Notes: generated from the letters alone by a model not told the origin. A stretch of 46,540 bases of DNA from Deltaproteobacteria bacterium (GCA_016875015.1 VGSJ01000016.1:1-46540), one strand, 5' to 3'; positions 17,932-26,536 are shown, counted from the first letter of the stretch. Numbers and translations: made by a program.

Positions 17932-19125
17932 ATGAAGAACGAAGCACCGGGCCCCAGCCACCACTTACAAACGGTCCGGTTGACGGCCAAGGGACTCAGG
18001 TGGCGCCGCACCGGGCACCCCTGGGTCTACCGCAATGACCTGGAAGGCACGCCGGAGATTCCTGCGGGCGACCTGGTGGCCGTGGCCGACCCGGGAGGCC
18101 GTTTTCTGGGCCAGGCCTTTTACAGCGCCTCGTCCCGCATCGCCTTGCGGATGGTGACCGAAGGCGCCGAGCCGGTGGACCGCGACTTTTGGGAGGGCCG
18201 ACTTAAACGGGCCCTGGACTATCGGCGGCGGGTGGTGGCCGGGACCGACGCCTGCCGCCTGATCTACGGGGAGGCGGACGGGTTTCCGGGCCTGGTGGTG
18301 GACTCCTACGGCGGCCACCTGGCCCTCCAGACCCTGCATCCGGGCATGGAGCGGCGGCTGCCCGAGATCATAGAACTGCTGGTGGCCCACCTCTCCCCCC
18401 CGTCGGTGACCCTGCGCCATGATGCCGAAGTGAGGCTCCAGGAAGGGCTGCCCCTGGTGGTGGAAACGGTTTTGGGCGAGCTACCGCCCCGGGTGGAAGT
18501 CCGGGAGGGTCTTGTAAGGCTGTGGGTGGATATCCGGGGCGGTCAGAAAACCGGGCTGTTTCTGGACCAGCGGGAAAACCGGCTGGCCGCGGCGGCGCTC
18601 TCCCGGGGGGAAGTCCTGGACGCCTTCGCTTACCAGGGCGCGTTTGCCCTGCACCTGGCCCCCGGGGCCCAGAGGGTCACCCTGGTGGAGAGCTCGGGTG
18701 CGGCCCTGGCCGTAGCCCAGGACAACGCCAGCCTCAACGGTTTTAACCACCTGGACCTGGTCAAGGCCAACGTCTTTGCCTTTCTGAAGGAGGCGGTGGC
18801 CGCGGCGCGGCGTTTCGATTTCATCTCCCTGGACCCGCCGGCCTTTGCCAAGAGCCACCGGGACCGGGACGCGGCGTATAAAGGTTATAAGGAGATTAAC
18901 CGCCGGGCTTTTCAACTCTTGAACCCCGGGGGCGTTTTGGTCACCTGCTCCTGCTCGTATAACCTGAGCGAGCCCGAGTTTCTGGCCATCGTGCGGGAAG
19001 CCGCGGCCGACGCCCACCGCCAGGCCCGGCTGGTGGAACGCCGGGGCGCGGCCAAGGACCACCCGGCCCTGCTGTCCCTGCCGGAGAGCCTGTATTTGAA
19101 GTGCCTGATTTTGGAAGTTGAGTGA
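17932..19125 (+). CDS. rlmI: RlmI-like 23S rRNA (cytosine-5) methyltransferase
   Basis: A 397-residue SAM-dependent methyltransferase of the RlmI type, which methylates C1962 of 23S rRNA (E. coli numbering). An N-terminal PUA RNA-binding domain (residues about 15-95: GLRWRRTGHPWVYRND...GDLVAVADPGG) is followed by an EEHEE linker (YGEADGFPGLVVDSYGGHLALQ) and a Rossmann methyltransferase: GQKTGLFLDQRENR, VLDAFAYQGAFALHLAPGA (SAM loop), FISLDPPAFAKS (motif IV) and VTCSCSYNLS (motif VI, catalytic Cys). ATG 17932 is preceded by CCGGGGAGAATT, a good ribosome site. Assignment within the RlmI/RlmK/TrmB-like COG1092 group is by overall pattern. Confidence 0.9.
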   Translation: MKNEAPGPSHHLQTVRLTAKGLRWRRTGHPWVYRNDLEGTPEIPAGDLVAVADPGGRFLGQAFYSASSRIALRMVTEGAEPVDRDFWEGRLKRALDYRRRVVAGTDACRLIYGEADGFPGLVVDSYGGHLALQTLHPGMERRLPEIIELLVAHLSPPSVTLRHDAEVRLQEGLPLVVETVLGELPPRVEVREGLVRLWVDIRGGQKTGLFLDQRENRLAAAALSRGEVLDAFAYQGAFALHLAPGAQRVTLVESSGAALAVAQDNASLNGFNHLDLVKANVFAFLKEAVAAARRFDFISLDPPAFAKSHRDRDAAYKGYKEINRRAFQLLNPGGVLVTCSCSYNLSEPEFLAIVREAAADAHRQARLVERRGAAKDHPALLSLPESLYLKCLILEVE

Positions 19126-19219
19126 ATTCCAAGTAAATGGTCGTGCGGCTGTCCCCGCTCAGGTGATAGCGAGCGGTAAGCCATGCCTTTTTTACTTGCA
19201 TAACCCTTGCCAGAATAAT

Positions 19220-19282
19220 GTAGGGCGGGCATTGCCCGCCATATTGGAGCGCTACATTATACACAGGCTGGAAAGCCTGTGC
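19220..19282. repeat. Two REP-like palindromes
   Basis: 19220-19240 has a GTAG head and GGCGGGC/GCCCGCC arms. 19262-19281 is a CACAGGCT/AGCCTGTG palindrome of the same family as 3511-3536, in reverse orientation with a degenerate head. Confidence 0.78.
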
Positions 19283-19295
19283 CATCATAACCCCC

Positions 19296-19341
19296 TTGAC
19301 ATGACATGGTATTATGCATATTAATACATATAATTTATGCA
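19296..19341 (+). promoter_or_regulatory. Promoter and operator-like inverted repeat of vapBC
   Basis: A consensus -35 TTGACA (19296-19301) is separated by 17 bases from TATTAA (19319-19324, 4 of 6 matches to the -10). An inverted repeat TGCATA (19315-19320) ... TATGCA (19336-19341) overlaps the -10, a usual position for VapBC autorepression. Confidence 0.7.
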
Positions 19342-19360
19342 GCTGATTGAGGGAGAAGGC

Positions 19361-19558
19361 ATGAGAACCACCCTGAACATCGACGACGAATTACTGGCCA
19401 AGGCCGCGGAGTTGACCGGCATTAAGGTAAAAACCTCTCTGGTCAAACTAGGTCTGGAAGCTTTGATAGCCAGGGAAAGCGCCAGGAGACTCGCCGCTTT
19501 AGGGGGAACCGAAAATAAACTGGAGCTTATCCCCCGCCGAAGAAGAGAAGAATCATAA
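19361..19558 (+). CDS. VapB-type antitoxin
   Basis: A 65-residue antitoxin. It opens with a ribbon-helix-helix DNA-binding domain: MRTTLNIDDELLAKAAELTGIKVKTSLVKLGLEALIA, which is the standard VapB pattern, followed by a toxin-binding tail rich in Arg and Glu (LIPRRRREES). The ATG at 19361 has GGGAGAAGG directly upstream. The operator-like repeat in its promoter is consistent with autorepression. The toxin gene starts one base after its stop. Confidence 0.9.
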   Translation: MRTTLNIDDELLAKAAELTGIKVKTSLVKLGLEALIARESARRLAALGGTENKLELIPRRRREES

Positions 19559-19559
19559 C

Positions 19560-19916
19560 GTGGTCCTGGTTGACACTTCGATCTGGGTAGCGCATCTGCG
19601 GCATGGGGCCATCGGACTGGAAGCATTGCTGCATGAAGGCCGGGTAGTGTGCCATCCTTTCATTGTGGGTGAACTGGCGTGTGGCAATATCCGGAACCGC
19701 TTGGAGATTATTTCTCTTCTGCAGAAGCTTCCCGAGGCCATCCGGGCTGAGCATGAAGAAGTAATGCAGTTTATCGAAACTTATGGCCTGATGGGAAAAG
19801 GTTTAGGCTACATTGACGTACATTTGCTGGCTTCGGCGATGTTGACCGGGATTCCCCTCTGGACCCTGGATAAGAGGTTAAATGAGACTGCGATAAAACT
19901 GGGGTTAGCACCCTGA
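19560..19916 (+). CDS. VapC PIN-domain toxin
   Basis: A 118-residue PIN RNase toxin. Catalytic acidic positions are present: VLVDTSIWVAHL (first Asp), FIVGELACGNI (Glu), and YIDVHLLASA plus LWTLDKRL (late Asp residues). The start is a GTG one base after the vapB stop, so the pair is tightly coupled. VapC toxins usually cut tRNA or rRNA in the cytoplasm. Its full motif set suggests activity. Confidence 0.9.
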   Translation: MVLVDTSIWVAHLRHGAIGLEALLHEGRVVCHPFIVGELACGNIRNRLEIISLLQKLPEAIRAEHEEVMQFIETYGLMGKGLGYIDVHLLASAMLTGIPLWTLDKRLNETAIKLGLAP

Positions 19917-19988
19917 TCTTCTCTGTCGGGCATTGGTTGCACTGCTTGAAATGAAACAAATCATCCGGGTAATCTATTGTTATCACTC

Positions 19989-20017
19989 GTAGGGGCGGGT
20001 TTCAAACCCGCCCCTAC
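19989..20017. repeat. GTAG-headed 29-bp palindrome
   Basis: GTAGGGGCGGGT and its inverse flank a 5-base loop. Near-identical copies lie at 40207-40235 and 45344-45372, so this is a dispersed repeat family. Confidence 0.88.
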
Positions 20018-20099
20018 AAAACGAACACCGTAATACCCCTCCCCTGCCCTTTCCAACCCATCGCATTGACTGAACCGGCCTATTCACATAGAATTAGGC

Positions 20100-21158
20100 A
20101 TGTCCTCACAAGTTCTGGCCTGGAGCCTGGTTCCGGCCCTGTTCCTGGGTTTATGCCTGGTCCCGGCAGCCAAGGCCGCCGGCGTCCCACCGCCTCCTCC
20201 CAAAATTCTGGAAGCCGCCCGGGCCCCCCGAACGGCCGGAATTCTGCGCCAGGTGGCCCTGACCTACGCGCCCCAGATGTCGGAACGGGACCGGGAGATC
20301 GATTTTCTCCAGAAAGTCACCCTGGCCAAGCGCCTTCTGGGGGTGGGGCGGCTGGTGGGCTTGCGCCATGAAACCCTGGCCCTGCTGCCTCCGGGGCAGG
20401 AAGTCTCCTGGGAGGACGTGCGCCGCCGCCGCTGGCCGGGAGGCGAGCCGGTGGGCGTGACCCTGGAGGTCCCCGTGTGGGTCCCGGACCGGGCCCAGCG
20501 CCTCAAGGCTTACAGCGGCTTCGAGCCAAAGTGGCAGACCGTGGCCCTAAATACGCCCCGCCCTTCGGGCTGCGTCTGGTTCGTGCGCACCCTGGCCGAG
20601 GTCAATGACAAGACCCGCTACCGCCCGGAGACGATCCAGGTGGAGGTCAACAGCAAGTTCGCTCCCCTGGCGGCGCTGCTCCTTTCGTACATCTTCCGGG
20701 AGGGCTGGTATGACCCCGCTAAGCGGCTGCCGCTGCTGGTGGTGCGGGCGGGGGAAGACACCTACGCGGTGAGCGCCGCCTCCGGCCCCGTATCGGCGGA
20801 GTGTTTGAGTTTTCCCGACAATGACGGGGCCTCCATGGATGCCATCGTGGCGCAATGCTCCTATAACAGCCTGGCGGAGATCTTCCACGGCCGCCACGCC
20901 CCGGCCTCCAACCACCGCCTGGGCCTGGCCATGGACATAAATGACTTCAACTATGCCGGAGTGGTGGACGGGACCCCTAACCCCATCAGCCGGTCGCTGC
21001 GCCAGTACAACCGGGACGCCATGCATAAGATCGACGCCCGGCAACTGCCCATGTGGGTTTACCGGGCCGCGGGTTGGGTCGGCCTCCGCATCCCCCAATC
21101 CTGGGCCTACTACGGCTATAACGTCGACTGGCCGCACGTTGATGTGGGGACGAAGTGA
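20100..21158 (+). CDS. Secreted M15-like (D,D-carboxypeptidase fold) protein
   Basis: A 352-residue exported protein with a signal peptide (about residues 1-26, ending PAAKAAG). The C-terminal quarter carries the metallopeptidase M15 zinc pattern: SNHRLGLAMDIND (H-x6-D type) and VDWPHVDVG (final zinc His), typical of D-Ala-D-Ala carboxypeptidases and other peptidoglycan enzymes; relatives act in the periplasm. Residues about 30-250 show no recognised domain. The catalytic Glu cannot be assigned by eye. ATG 20100 gives a proper signal peptide; no strong ribosome site is seen. Role in cell-wall trimming is inferred. Confidence 0.65.
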   Translation: MSSQVLAWSLVPALFLGLCLVPAAKAAGVPPPPPKILEAARAPRTAGILRQVALTYAPQMSERDREIDFLQKVTLAKRLLGVGRLVGLRHETLALLPPGQEVSWEDVRRRRWPGGEPVGVTLEVPVWVPDRAQRLKAYSGFEPKWQTVALNTPRPSGCVWFVRTLAEVNDKTRYRPETIQVEVNSKFAPLAALLLSYIFREGWYDPAKRLPLLVVRAGEDTYAVSAASGPVSAECLSFPDNDGASMDAIVAQCSYNSLAEIFHGRHAPASNHRLGLAMDINDFNYAGVVDGTPNPISRSLRQYNRDAMHKIDARQLPMWVYRAAGWVGLRIPQSWAYYGYNVDWPHVDVGTK

Positions 21159-21470
21159 AGATGGTTTTCAGTTTTCGGTCTTTGTAAATGCCCTCGGCGG
21201 CGCTCGTGGAAATGGAAAAATTCATCTCGCTGCTGATTGGCCCAAGCTGAGCTTGGGCTCCAAATTCGTTCCCAAGTACAACTTGGGAACGAGAACAGAT
21301 AGATAGGGCGGGCACGGAGGCCCGCCCCACCGGTTGGTTTATAGCCTCGTTATTCTCGTTCCCAATCTCCTGCTTGGGGATGCGGCGAGATGGTGGGCAG
21401 TGCCCACCCTACATTACTTTTTAGTTTTTCACCGAAAACCGGAAACCGGAAACCGAAAACCATCACTTCC
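21159..21470. repeat. Repeat-filled spacer with four palindromes
   Basis: This 312-base gap contains no gene. It holds palindromes at 21240-21258 (GCCCAAGC/GCTTGGGC), 21267-21291 and 21357-21380 (CGTTCCCAAG type, the second degenerate), 21307-21330 (GTGG-headed REP, reverse) and 21392-21412 (GTAG-headed, reverse), then an AAACCGG tandem tract at 21433-21461 just before the helicase start. Confidence 0.78.
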
Positions 21471-24368
21471 ATGCTCCAGGATTTCATCAATGCCCTGAAA
21501 GAAGGGGCCGAACACCGGGATATTCTCAGCCATTACCATTATTTGCCTGAGAAGCCGGTGGAGTACGCGGTGGGGGATGCGGGGCTGTCGTCCATGGTGC
21601 TGGAGGCCTTGGCGCGGTTGGGGATTCCCCGGCTCTATTCCCACCAGGGGGAGGCGTTGGCGGCCATCCGGGCCGGGAAGAACCTGCTGGTGGCCACCCC
21701 CACGGCCAGCGGCAAGACCCTCATCTACAATTTGCCGGTGTTAGAATCGCTCTTACAAGATCCCCGGGGACACGCGCTGTATCTGTTTCCCTTGAAGGCG
21801 TTGGAGCAGGACCAGCTCAAGACCATCCAGGAGTTGGGCGCGGCCCTCCCCTCCCCTTCTCTGACCGCGGCCATCTATGACGGCGACACGCCCCCGGCGG
21901 CGCGCCAGGCCATCAAGGCGCACCCGCCCCACGTGCTCATCAGCAACCCGGACATGCTCCACCTGGGGCTGATGCCTTACCATGCCTCGTGGTCCGGCTT
22001 TTTTGCCCGGCTGAAGTTCGTGGTCATCGACGAGGTCCACACCTACCGGGGCATCATGGGCAGCCACATGGCCCAGGTGCTCAGGCGCCTGCGGCGGATC
22101 TGCGCCCACTACGGCTCGCACCCGCAATTTTTGCTGTCCTCCGCCACCATCGCCCAACCCCACATTTTTATACGGACGCTAACGGGGTTAGATGTTGAAA
22201 TCATTACGGAAAGCGGCGCGCCCCAGTCCGGGCGGCACTTTCTGTTCCTCAACCCCCCGGGCGGCGCGCCGGTCACCGCGGCCCAGATTTTTGCCCAGGC
22301 CATCCGGAAGGGTCTCAACACCATCTGCTTCACCCAGGCGAGAAAGCTCACGGAACTGATCCATGTCTGGTCCCAGCGCCTGGCGCCGGAGATGCGCCGC
22401 TTCATCAGCTCCTACCGGGCCGGGTTTTTGCCGGAGGAGCGCCGGGAGATCGAGCGCGCTCTCGCCAGCGGCAAGATGAAGGGCGTGATCTCCACCAGCG
22501 CCCTGGAGATGGGCATCGACATCGGCGGCCTGGACGTCTGCATCCTGGTGGGCTATCCCGGCACCATGGTGACCACCTGGCAGCGGGCCGGCCGGGTGGG
22601 ACGCCAGGGCCGGGACTCCCTCATCATCCTGGTGGCCCAGGCCGACGCCCTGGACCAGTACTTCATCAAGTACCCGGCGGAGTTTTTTGGCCGGCCCATG
22701 GAGACCGCGGTGGTGGACCCGGACAACCGTTTTGTGGTCAAGGCGCACCTGCCCTGTGCGGCCCAGGAACTGCCGCTCAATACCCGGGGCGAGACCTTTT
22801 TCAATCTCGACGCGTGTGCGCCGGTAATCGAGGAACTGGCCCGGGAACGCCACCTGCTGCACTCCGCCGCGGGGGACGCCTGGTTCGCCAGGTCTCGCTT
22901 CCCCCAGAAGGAAGTGAACATCCGGGGTATCGGGGAGAGCTTCGCTATCTTCCAGACCGGCAAAAAGCGCCCCCTGGGCTCCATTGACGGCCACCGGGCC
23001 CTGCGGGAGTGCCACCCCGGCGCCATTTATCTCCATAAGGCCCAGACCTGGGTGGTGGAGAAATTGGACCTGGCCCGGCGCAACGTCTGGGTCAACCCCA
23101 TCGATCCCAACTATTTCACCCGCATCCAGACGGACAAGGAGACGGAGATCCTGGAGGTGCTGGCGACCCGGCAGGTGGCCCGGTTCACGGCCCACATCGG
23201 GCGGCTCAAAGTCACCGAGCACCTGTTGAGCTATGAAAAGCGGCGGCTTCCGGGCCAGGAGCTCCTGGGCCAGGTCGAACTCGAATTGCCGCCCCAAATC
23301 TTCGAAACCGTGGGCATGTGGCTGGAAATCCCGGACGCGGTGAAAAACGCGGTTTACGCCGCCGGGCTCCACTTCATGGGGGGCATCCACGCCCTGGAGC
23401 ACGTCCTGATCAGCATGTTTCCGCTGTTTGCCCTGGCGGACCGCTACGACATCGGCGGTATCTCCCACCCGGCGCATCCTCAGGTGGGCCAGGCGGCCAT
23501 CTTTATCTATGACGGCTACCCCGGCGGCGTGGGTCTGTCGGCCCGGGCGTACGAGATCCTGGAGGACCTGGTGCGGCGCGCCTTTTCACTCACCGCGGCC
23601 TGCCCCTGCGAGGACGGTTGCCCCTCGTGCATCCACTCCCCCAAGTGCGGCTCGGGTAATAAGCCCCTGGACAAGGAAGCCACCCTGAAGATCGCCGCCC
23701 TGTTGCTGGGAGAGGAGGAGGCGGAGCCGCCGGCCGAGGGGTTGGGCTTCGAGTTGCCTTCGCCTGCCGCCGTCTCCGCCCCGGAGGGCGAGGCCGGGGT
23801 CCCCTGGTTCCAGAACCGTAAAATCGGCGTCCTGGACCTGGAAACCTGCTGCTCGGCGGCGGATGTGGGGGGCTGGGGCCAGTGCCACCGCATGGGGGTA
23901 TCCGTGGTGGTCGTGCAGGAAACCTGGCCGGAAGGCGTGACGGTGTACCGGGAGGCCGATCTGAAGCACCTCTGCCGGCGTCTCACGCAACTGGACCTGG
24001 TGGTCGGCTTCAACCTGAAGAATTTCGATTACCAGGTCTTGCAGCCTTATACCGACATCAAGCTGGCGGAACTCCCCACCCTGGACATCCTGGAGGAAGT
24101 CCATACCCTCCTGGGACACCGCCTCTCCCTCAATCACCTGGCGGAAAAGACCTTGGGGGAGAAAAAGACCGGCGACGGTCTCCTGGCCCTGGAACTCTAT
24201 GCCGCGGGCAAATGGGAGGAGTTGATCTCCTACTGCCGCCAGGACGTGCTCCTCACCCACCGTCTCTTTGAATACGGGGTGCGCCACGGGTATCTGGTCT
24301 ATCAGCACCGCCAGGGCGCCCTGGTCCGGATGCCGGTGGATTGGCGGGAGGAGCGCTTCTTCGCCTGA
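21471..24368 (+). CDS. Fused MrfA-like helicase and MrfB-like DnaQ exonuclease
   Basis: A 965-residue protein that joins two proteins known as separate neighbours in Bacillus (MrfA/YprA helicase and MrfB/YprB exonuclease, involved in mitomycin-type DNA damage repair). The superfamily 2 helicase part has ATPTASGKT (about residues 75-83), DEVH (about 184-187), SSATI (about 220-224), and motif VI QRAGRVGRQG (about 368). The DUF1998-like zinc region holds the cysteine cluster CPCEDGCPSC...PKC near 708-723. After a linker, an RNase H-fold DEDDy exonuclease follows: GVLDLET (about 783-789), GFNLKNFDYQ (Asp about 850) and SYCRQD (Tyr, Asp about 918-922), so all catalytic acids are kept. ATG 21471 is preferred; the upstream open frame is made of an AAACCGG tandem tract. 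Confidence 0.9.
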   Translation: MLQDFINALKEGAEHRDILSHYHYLPEKPVEYAVGDAGLSSMVLEALARLGIPRLYSHQGEALAAIRAGKNLLVATPTASGKTLIYNLPVLESLLQDPRGHALYLFPLKALEQDQLKTIQELGAALPSPSLTAAIYDGDTPPAARQAIKAHPPHVLISNPDMLHLGLMPYHASWSGFFARLKFVVIDEVHTYRGIMGSHMAQVLRRLRRICAHYGSHPQFLLSSATIAQPHIFIRTLTGLDVEIITESGAPQSGRHFLFLNPPGGAPVTAAQIFAQAIRKGLNTICFTQARKLTELIHVWSQRLAPEMRRFISSYRAGFLPEERREIERALASGKMKGVISTSALEMGIDIGGLDVCILVGYPGTMVTTWQRAGRVGRQGRDSLIILVAQADALDQYFIKYPAEFFGRPMETAVVDPDNRFVVKAHLPCAAQELPLNTRGETFFNLDACAPVIEELARERHLLHSAAGDAWFARSRFPQKEVNIRGIGESFAIFQTGKKRPLGSIDGHRALRECHPGAIYLHKAQTWVVEKLDLARRNVWVNPIDPNYFTRIQTDKETEILEVLATRQVARFTAHIGRLKVTEHLLSYEKRRLPGQELLGQVELELPPQIFETVGMWLEIPDAVKNAVYAAGLHFMGGIHALEHVLISMFPLFALADRYDIGGISHPAHPQVGQAAIFIYDGYPGGVGLSARAYEILEDLVRRAFSLTAACPCEDGCPSCIHSPKCGSGNKPLDKEATLKIAALLLGEEEAEPPAEGLGFELPSPAAVSAPEGEAGVPWFQNRKIGVLDLETCCSAADVGGWGQCHRMGVSVVVVQETWPEGVTVYREADLKHLCRRLTQLDLVVGFNLKNFDYQVLQPYTDIKLAELPTLDILEEVHTLLGHRLSLNHLAEKTLGEKKTGDGLLALELYAAGKWEELISYCRQDVLLTHRLFEYGVRHGYLVYQHRQGALVRMPVDWREERFFA

Positions 24369-24806
24369 GCGCGGCGGCCAGGGGGTGGACCCACTGATAC
24401 CAGGTTGCTCTCAGAAAAGTATTTTCAGATCCGGAGAATGGTTTCCCCAAGGCACAAAAATCCGTAGGGCGCGTCTCACGCGCCATTCTTGGTGCGTAAT
24501 ACCAAGTTCGCTTTCAAAAGAAACAAATTGGACAGTGGGGCGGGCCTCCGTGCCCGCCATGCCTTGAGATTTGTTGCATCCCAATAAGAACCCGGTATAA
24601 GACGCACCCTTGAAGGGGAATTACCTTTTTGAGCGCAGATTGGTATGAATCGCTGCCAGGCAACGCCAAGGCTCCCACAACTGAACCTGATTTTTGCTAA
24701 ACTTTCAAAAAATTGGGGTGAAAAAGCGCCGCAAGTGCGCTTTTCCTTTGCCCTTTGGCGGGCATTGATTTATCATTCAGTAAAAAGTCAGAAAAGGGGC
24801 TTGTTA
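24369..24806. other. Repeat-containing spacer upstream of the thioredoxin-like gene
   Basis: No gene seen. REP palindromes are at 24464-24484 (GTAG head, GGCGCG/CGCGCC arms) and 24535-24558 (GTGG head). A hairpin at 24721-24744 (AAAAGCGC/GCGCTTTT) resembles a weak terminator. A continuous open frame runs from 24645 into the next gene but carries no signal or ribosome site before 24807. Confidence 0.55.
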
Positions 24807-25373
24807 ATGATGAAGAATAAGGTACTGGTGTTGAGTTGTTGTCTGGCATTGCTCTTTTGCTTCGGAGCGGTATCCCTGGCGGGAGCGGCTGAGAAAGATC
24901 CAGTGGTCGGCCAGTCGGTGGGGATCGCGAAATTCAAGGCGCCCTTGACCGAAGATGGGGCTAAATATCTGGGTCTGGCCAAGGCCGACGCCTTTACGTT
25001 AGCGGACGTCAACGCGCCCTATCTGCTGGTGGAGCAGTTTAACACCAGTTGCCCGCACTGCATAGTGCAGGCTCCGGTGATGAACGCCCTGTTCAGCAAG
25101 GTGGAAGCGGATGCCCAACTGAAAGGCAAGCTGAAATTCGTCGGCGCGGGCCAGGGCAACGAGGCTCCCCAGTTAAAGATGTGGCAGGCCTTTCACAAGG
25201 TGCCCTTCCCCCTGGTGCCCGATCCCGACAACTCCTTCGGCAAGGCCTTGAATTTTACCCCTTATCCGGTCACTGTCATCCTGGATAAGACCGGCAAGGT
25301 CGTGTTCGTCCATATCGGGGCCTTCGAAAGCGTCGATGAAGTCCTTCCGAAAATCAAAGCTGTCGTGAAATAG
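24807..25373 (+). CDS. Secreted thioredoxin-like protein (TlpA/ResA type)
   Basis: A 188-residue periplasmic thioredoxin-fold protein. The signal peptide covers about residues 1-27 (NKVLVLSCCLALLFCFGAV then LAGAA). The redox motif is C-P-H-C (NTSCPHCIVQAP) at the start of helix 1, more DsbA-like than the usual CxPC of ResA. The cis-Pro loop is visible in FTPYPVTVILDKTGKVVF. Likely roles are thiol-disulfide exchange or redox sensing in the envelope. Start: adjacent ATG codons at 24807 and 24810; AAGGGG lies upstream. Possible partners are unknown. A long hairpin at 25386-25421 follows. Confidence 0.85.
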   Translation: MMKNKVLVLSCCLALLFCFGAVSLAGAAEKDPVVGQSVGIAKFKAPLTEDGAKYLGLAKADAFTLADVNAPYLLVEQFNTSCPHCIVQAPVMNALFSKVEADAQLKGKLKFVGAGQGNEAPQLKMWQAFHKVPFPLVPDPDNSFGKALNFTPYPVTVILDKTGKVVFVHIGAFESVDEVLPKIKAVVK

Positions 25374-25385
25374 TCTCGCCATAAC

Positions 25386-25421
25386 CGGGTCAGGCTGCCC
25401 CCAGCCGGGGAGCCTGACCCG
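25386..25421 (+). terminator. Strong hairpin after the thioredoxin-like gene
   Basis: CGGGTCAGGCT (25386-25396) pairs with AGCCTGACCCG (25411-25421), with a further CCCC/GGGG inside. No T-run follows, so it may be a processing or partial termination structure. Confidence 0.5.
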
Positions 25422-25454
25422 CGTTCCCCGCATGATTAAGGGGGAAACTTCCCC

Positions 25455-25934
25455 ATGGGTTTCAAAGCCATTCTGGTAGCCACCGACTTTTCCGAATGCG
25501 CCGGCGCCGCCTTCAAGGTGGCCAAAAGCCTGGCCCGGCAATTCGGGGCCAAAATAGTTCTCCTGCACGTCATCCAACAGCGGATCGTGAGTCGGGTAGC
25601 CGAACATCTGAAAGTGGAACCGGACAGCCTCCTGCTGGCCTTCCGGGAGGAGGCGCAACAGCACCTGGATGAATTTCTGGGGAAGTGCTGCCCCGACGGC
25701 CTGGAGGTGACCGGCATGGTGACCGTGGGCATACCCTTTCAGGAGATTGCGGTGATTGCCCGGGACCTGGCGGCGGATTTGATTGTCATGGGCGGCTATG
25801 GCCGGAGTGGCCGGGGACCCATTGAGGAGGTCTTTTTCGGCTCCACCGCCGAGAAGGTGGTGCGTCTGCTCCCCTGCCCGGTGTTGTGCGTGCCGGGGGA
25901 AAGCCAGGCCGCTACAGCTGAAAATCCACCTTGA
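25455..25934 (+). CDS. Universal stress protein (UspA family)
   Basis: A 159-residue single-domain Usp. It starts FKAILVATDFSECAGAAFKVA, then AKIVLLHVI, and has the ATP-binding signature GGYGRSGRGPIEEVFFGSTAEKVVR (G-x2-G-x9-G-S pattern), ending CPVLCVP. The motif is of the ATP-binding Usp class rather than the UspA-type that lacks it. These proteins accumulate under starvation or stress. ATG 25455; a GGGGG-rich stretch precedes it. Its 3' end overlaps by 23 bases the convergent siroheme decarboxylase gene on the other strand. Confidence 0.93.
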   Translation: MGFKAILVATDFSECAGAAFKVAKSLARQFGAKIVLLHVIQQRIVSRVAEHLKVEPDSLLLAFREEAQQHLDEFLGKCCPDGLEVTGMVTVGIPFQEIAVIARDLAADLIVMGGYGRSGRGPIEEVFFGSTAEKVVRLLPCPVLCVPGESQAATAENPP

Positions 25935-26403
25935 TCTTAAAAACCTCCTGGGCCGGGAGGCTCAAGATTTCCAACACTTCCGAGGCCCCGGAGATTTCCT
26001 CCAGGATCTGGTTCAGGCGCTCCTCCGATTCGGCGATGAGGGTGAACCAGACGTTGTAACGGTGCCGCCTCAGGTAGTTGTGGGTGACCCCGGGGTAGCG
26101 GTTGACCACGGCCACGAAGTGGTCCAGCGACTCAGGCGTAACCCGGGCGGCGCAGAGGGTGCTGGTGTAGCCCAGCTTCCGGGAGGTGAAGTTGGCCCCC
26201 AGGCGCCGGATGATGCCGGCCTCGGCCATAGCCATGACCCGGGCCAAAACCTCCTCTTCCGAGGCCCCTACCCTTTCCCCCACTTCGGCATACGGACGCG
26301 ACCCGATGGGAAAATGCGACTGGATCTCGTTTAAGATGGCCCGGTCCAACTCGTCTAAGGGCTGGTTTTTGGTTTTTGGTTTTTGGTTTTTCGTTATGGT
26401 CAT
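25912..26403 (-). CDS. Siroheme decarboxylase subunit (AhbA/AhbB type, Lrp-like)
   Basis: A 163-residue Lrp/AsnC-fold protein. Two such subunits (AhbA and AhbB) decarboxylate siroheme to 12,18-didecarboxysiroheme in the alternative haem pathway of sulfate reducers and archaea. The N-terminal winged helix (LDELDRAILNEIQSHFPIGSRPYAEVGERVGASEEEVLARV) is followed by GIIRRLGANFTSRKLGYTSTL, and the diagnostic VTHNYLRRHRYNVWFTLIA stretch carrying His and Arg residues of the active site. It lies beside an AhbD-like gene with hemB nearby, which supports this over a transcription factor. I cannot tell AhbA from AhbB; the partner subunit is not in the window. The first codons are an AAAACC tandem tract, so the true start may be slightly later, near Leu16. 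Confidence 0.85.
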   Translation of the reverse strand: MTITKNQKPKTKNQPLDELDRAILNEIQSHFPIGSRPYAEVGERVGASEEEVLARVMAMAEAGIIRRLGANFTSRKLGYTSTLCAARVTPESLDHFVAVVNRYPGVTHNYLRRHRYNVWFTLIAESEERLNQILEEISGASEVLEILSLPAQEVFKIKVDFQL

Positions 26404-26455
26404 AAGGAAGTTTTCTGTCTTGGCGTTTTAGCGCCTTGGCGTGAATTTCATAACT

Positions 26456-26508
26456 CGTTCCCAAGCTCCCGCTTGGGAACGCAATTTTTTAGCCCAAGCT
26501 CAGCTTGG
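26456..26508. repeat. Palindromes of the CGTTCCCAAGC family
   Basis: 26456-26481 is a near-perfect palindrome (CGTTCCCAAGC/GCTTGGGAACG). 26492-26508 is CCCAAGCT/AGCTTGG. The same two palindrome types occur together at 21240-21291. Confidence 0.82.
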
Positions 26509-26536
26509 TGACCTTGGCGCCTTGGCGGTTCATTTC

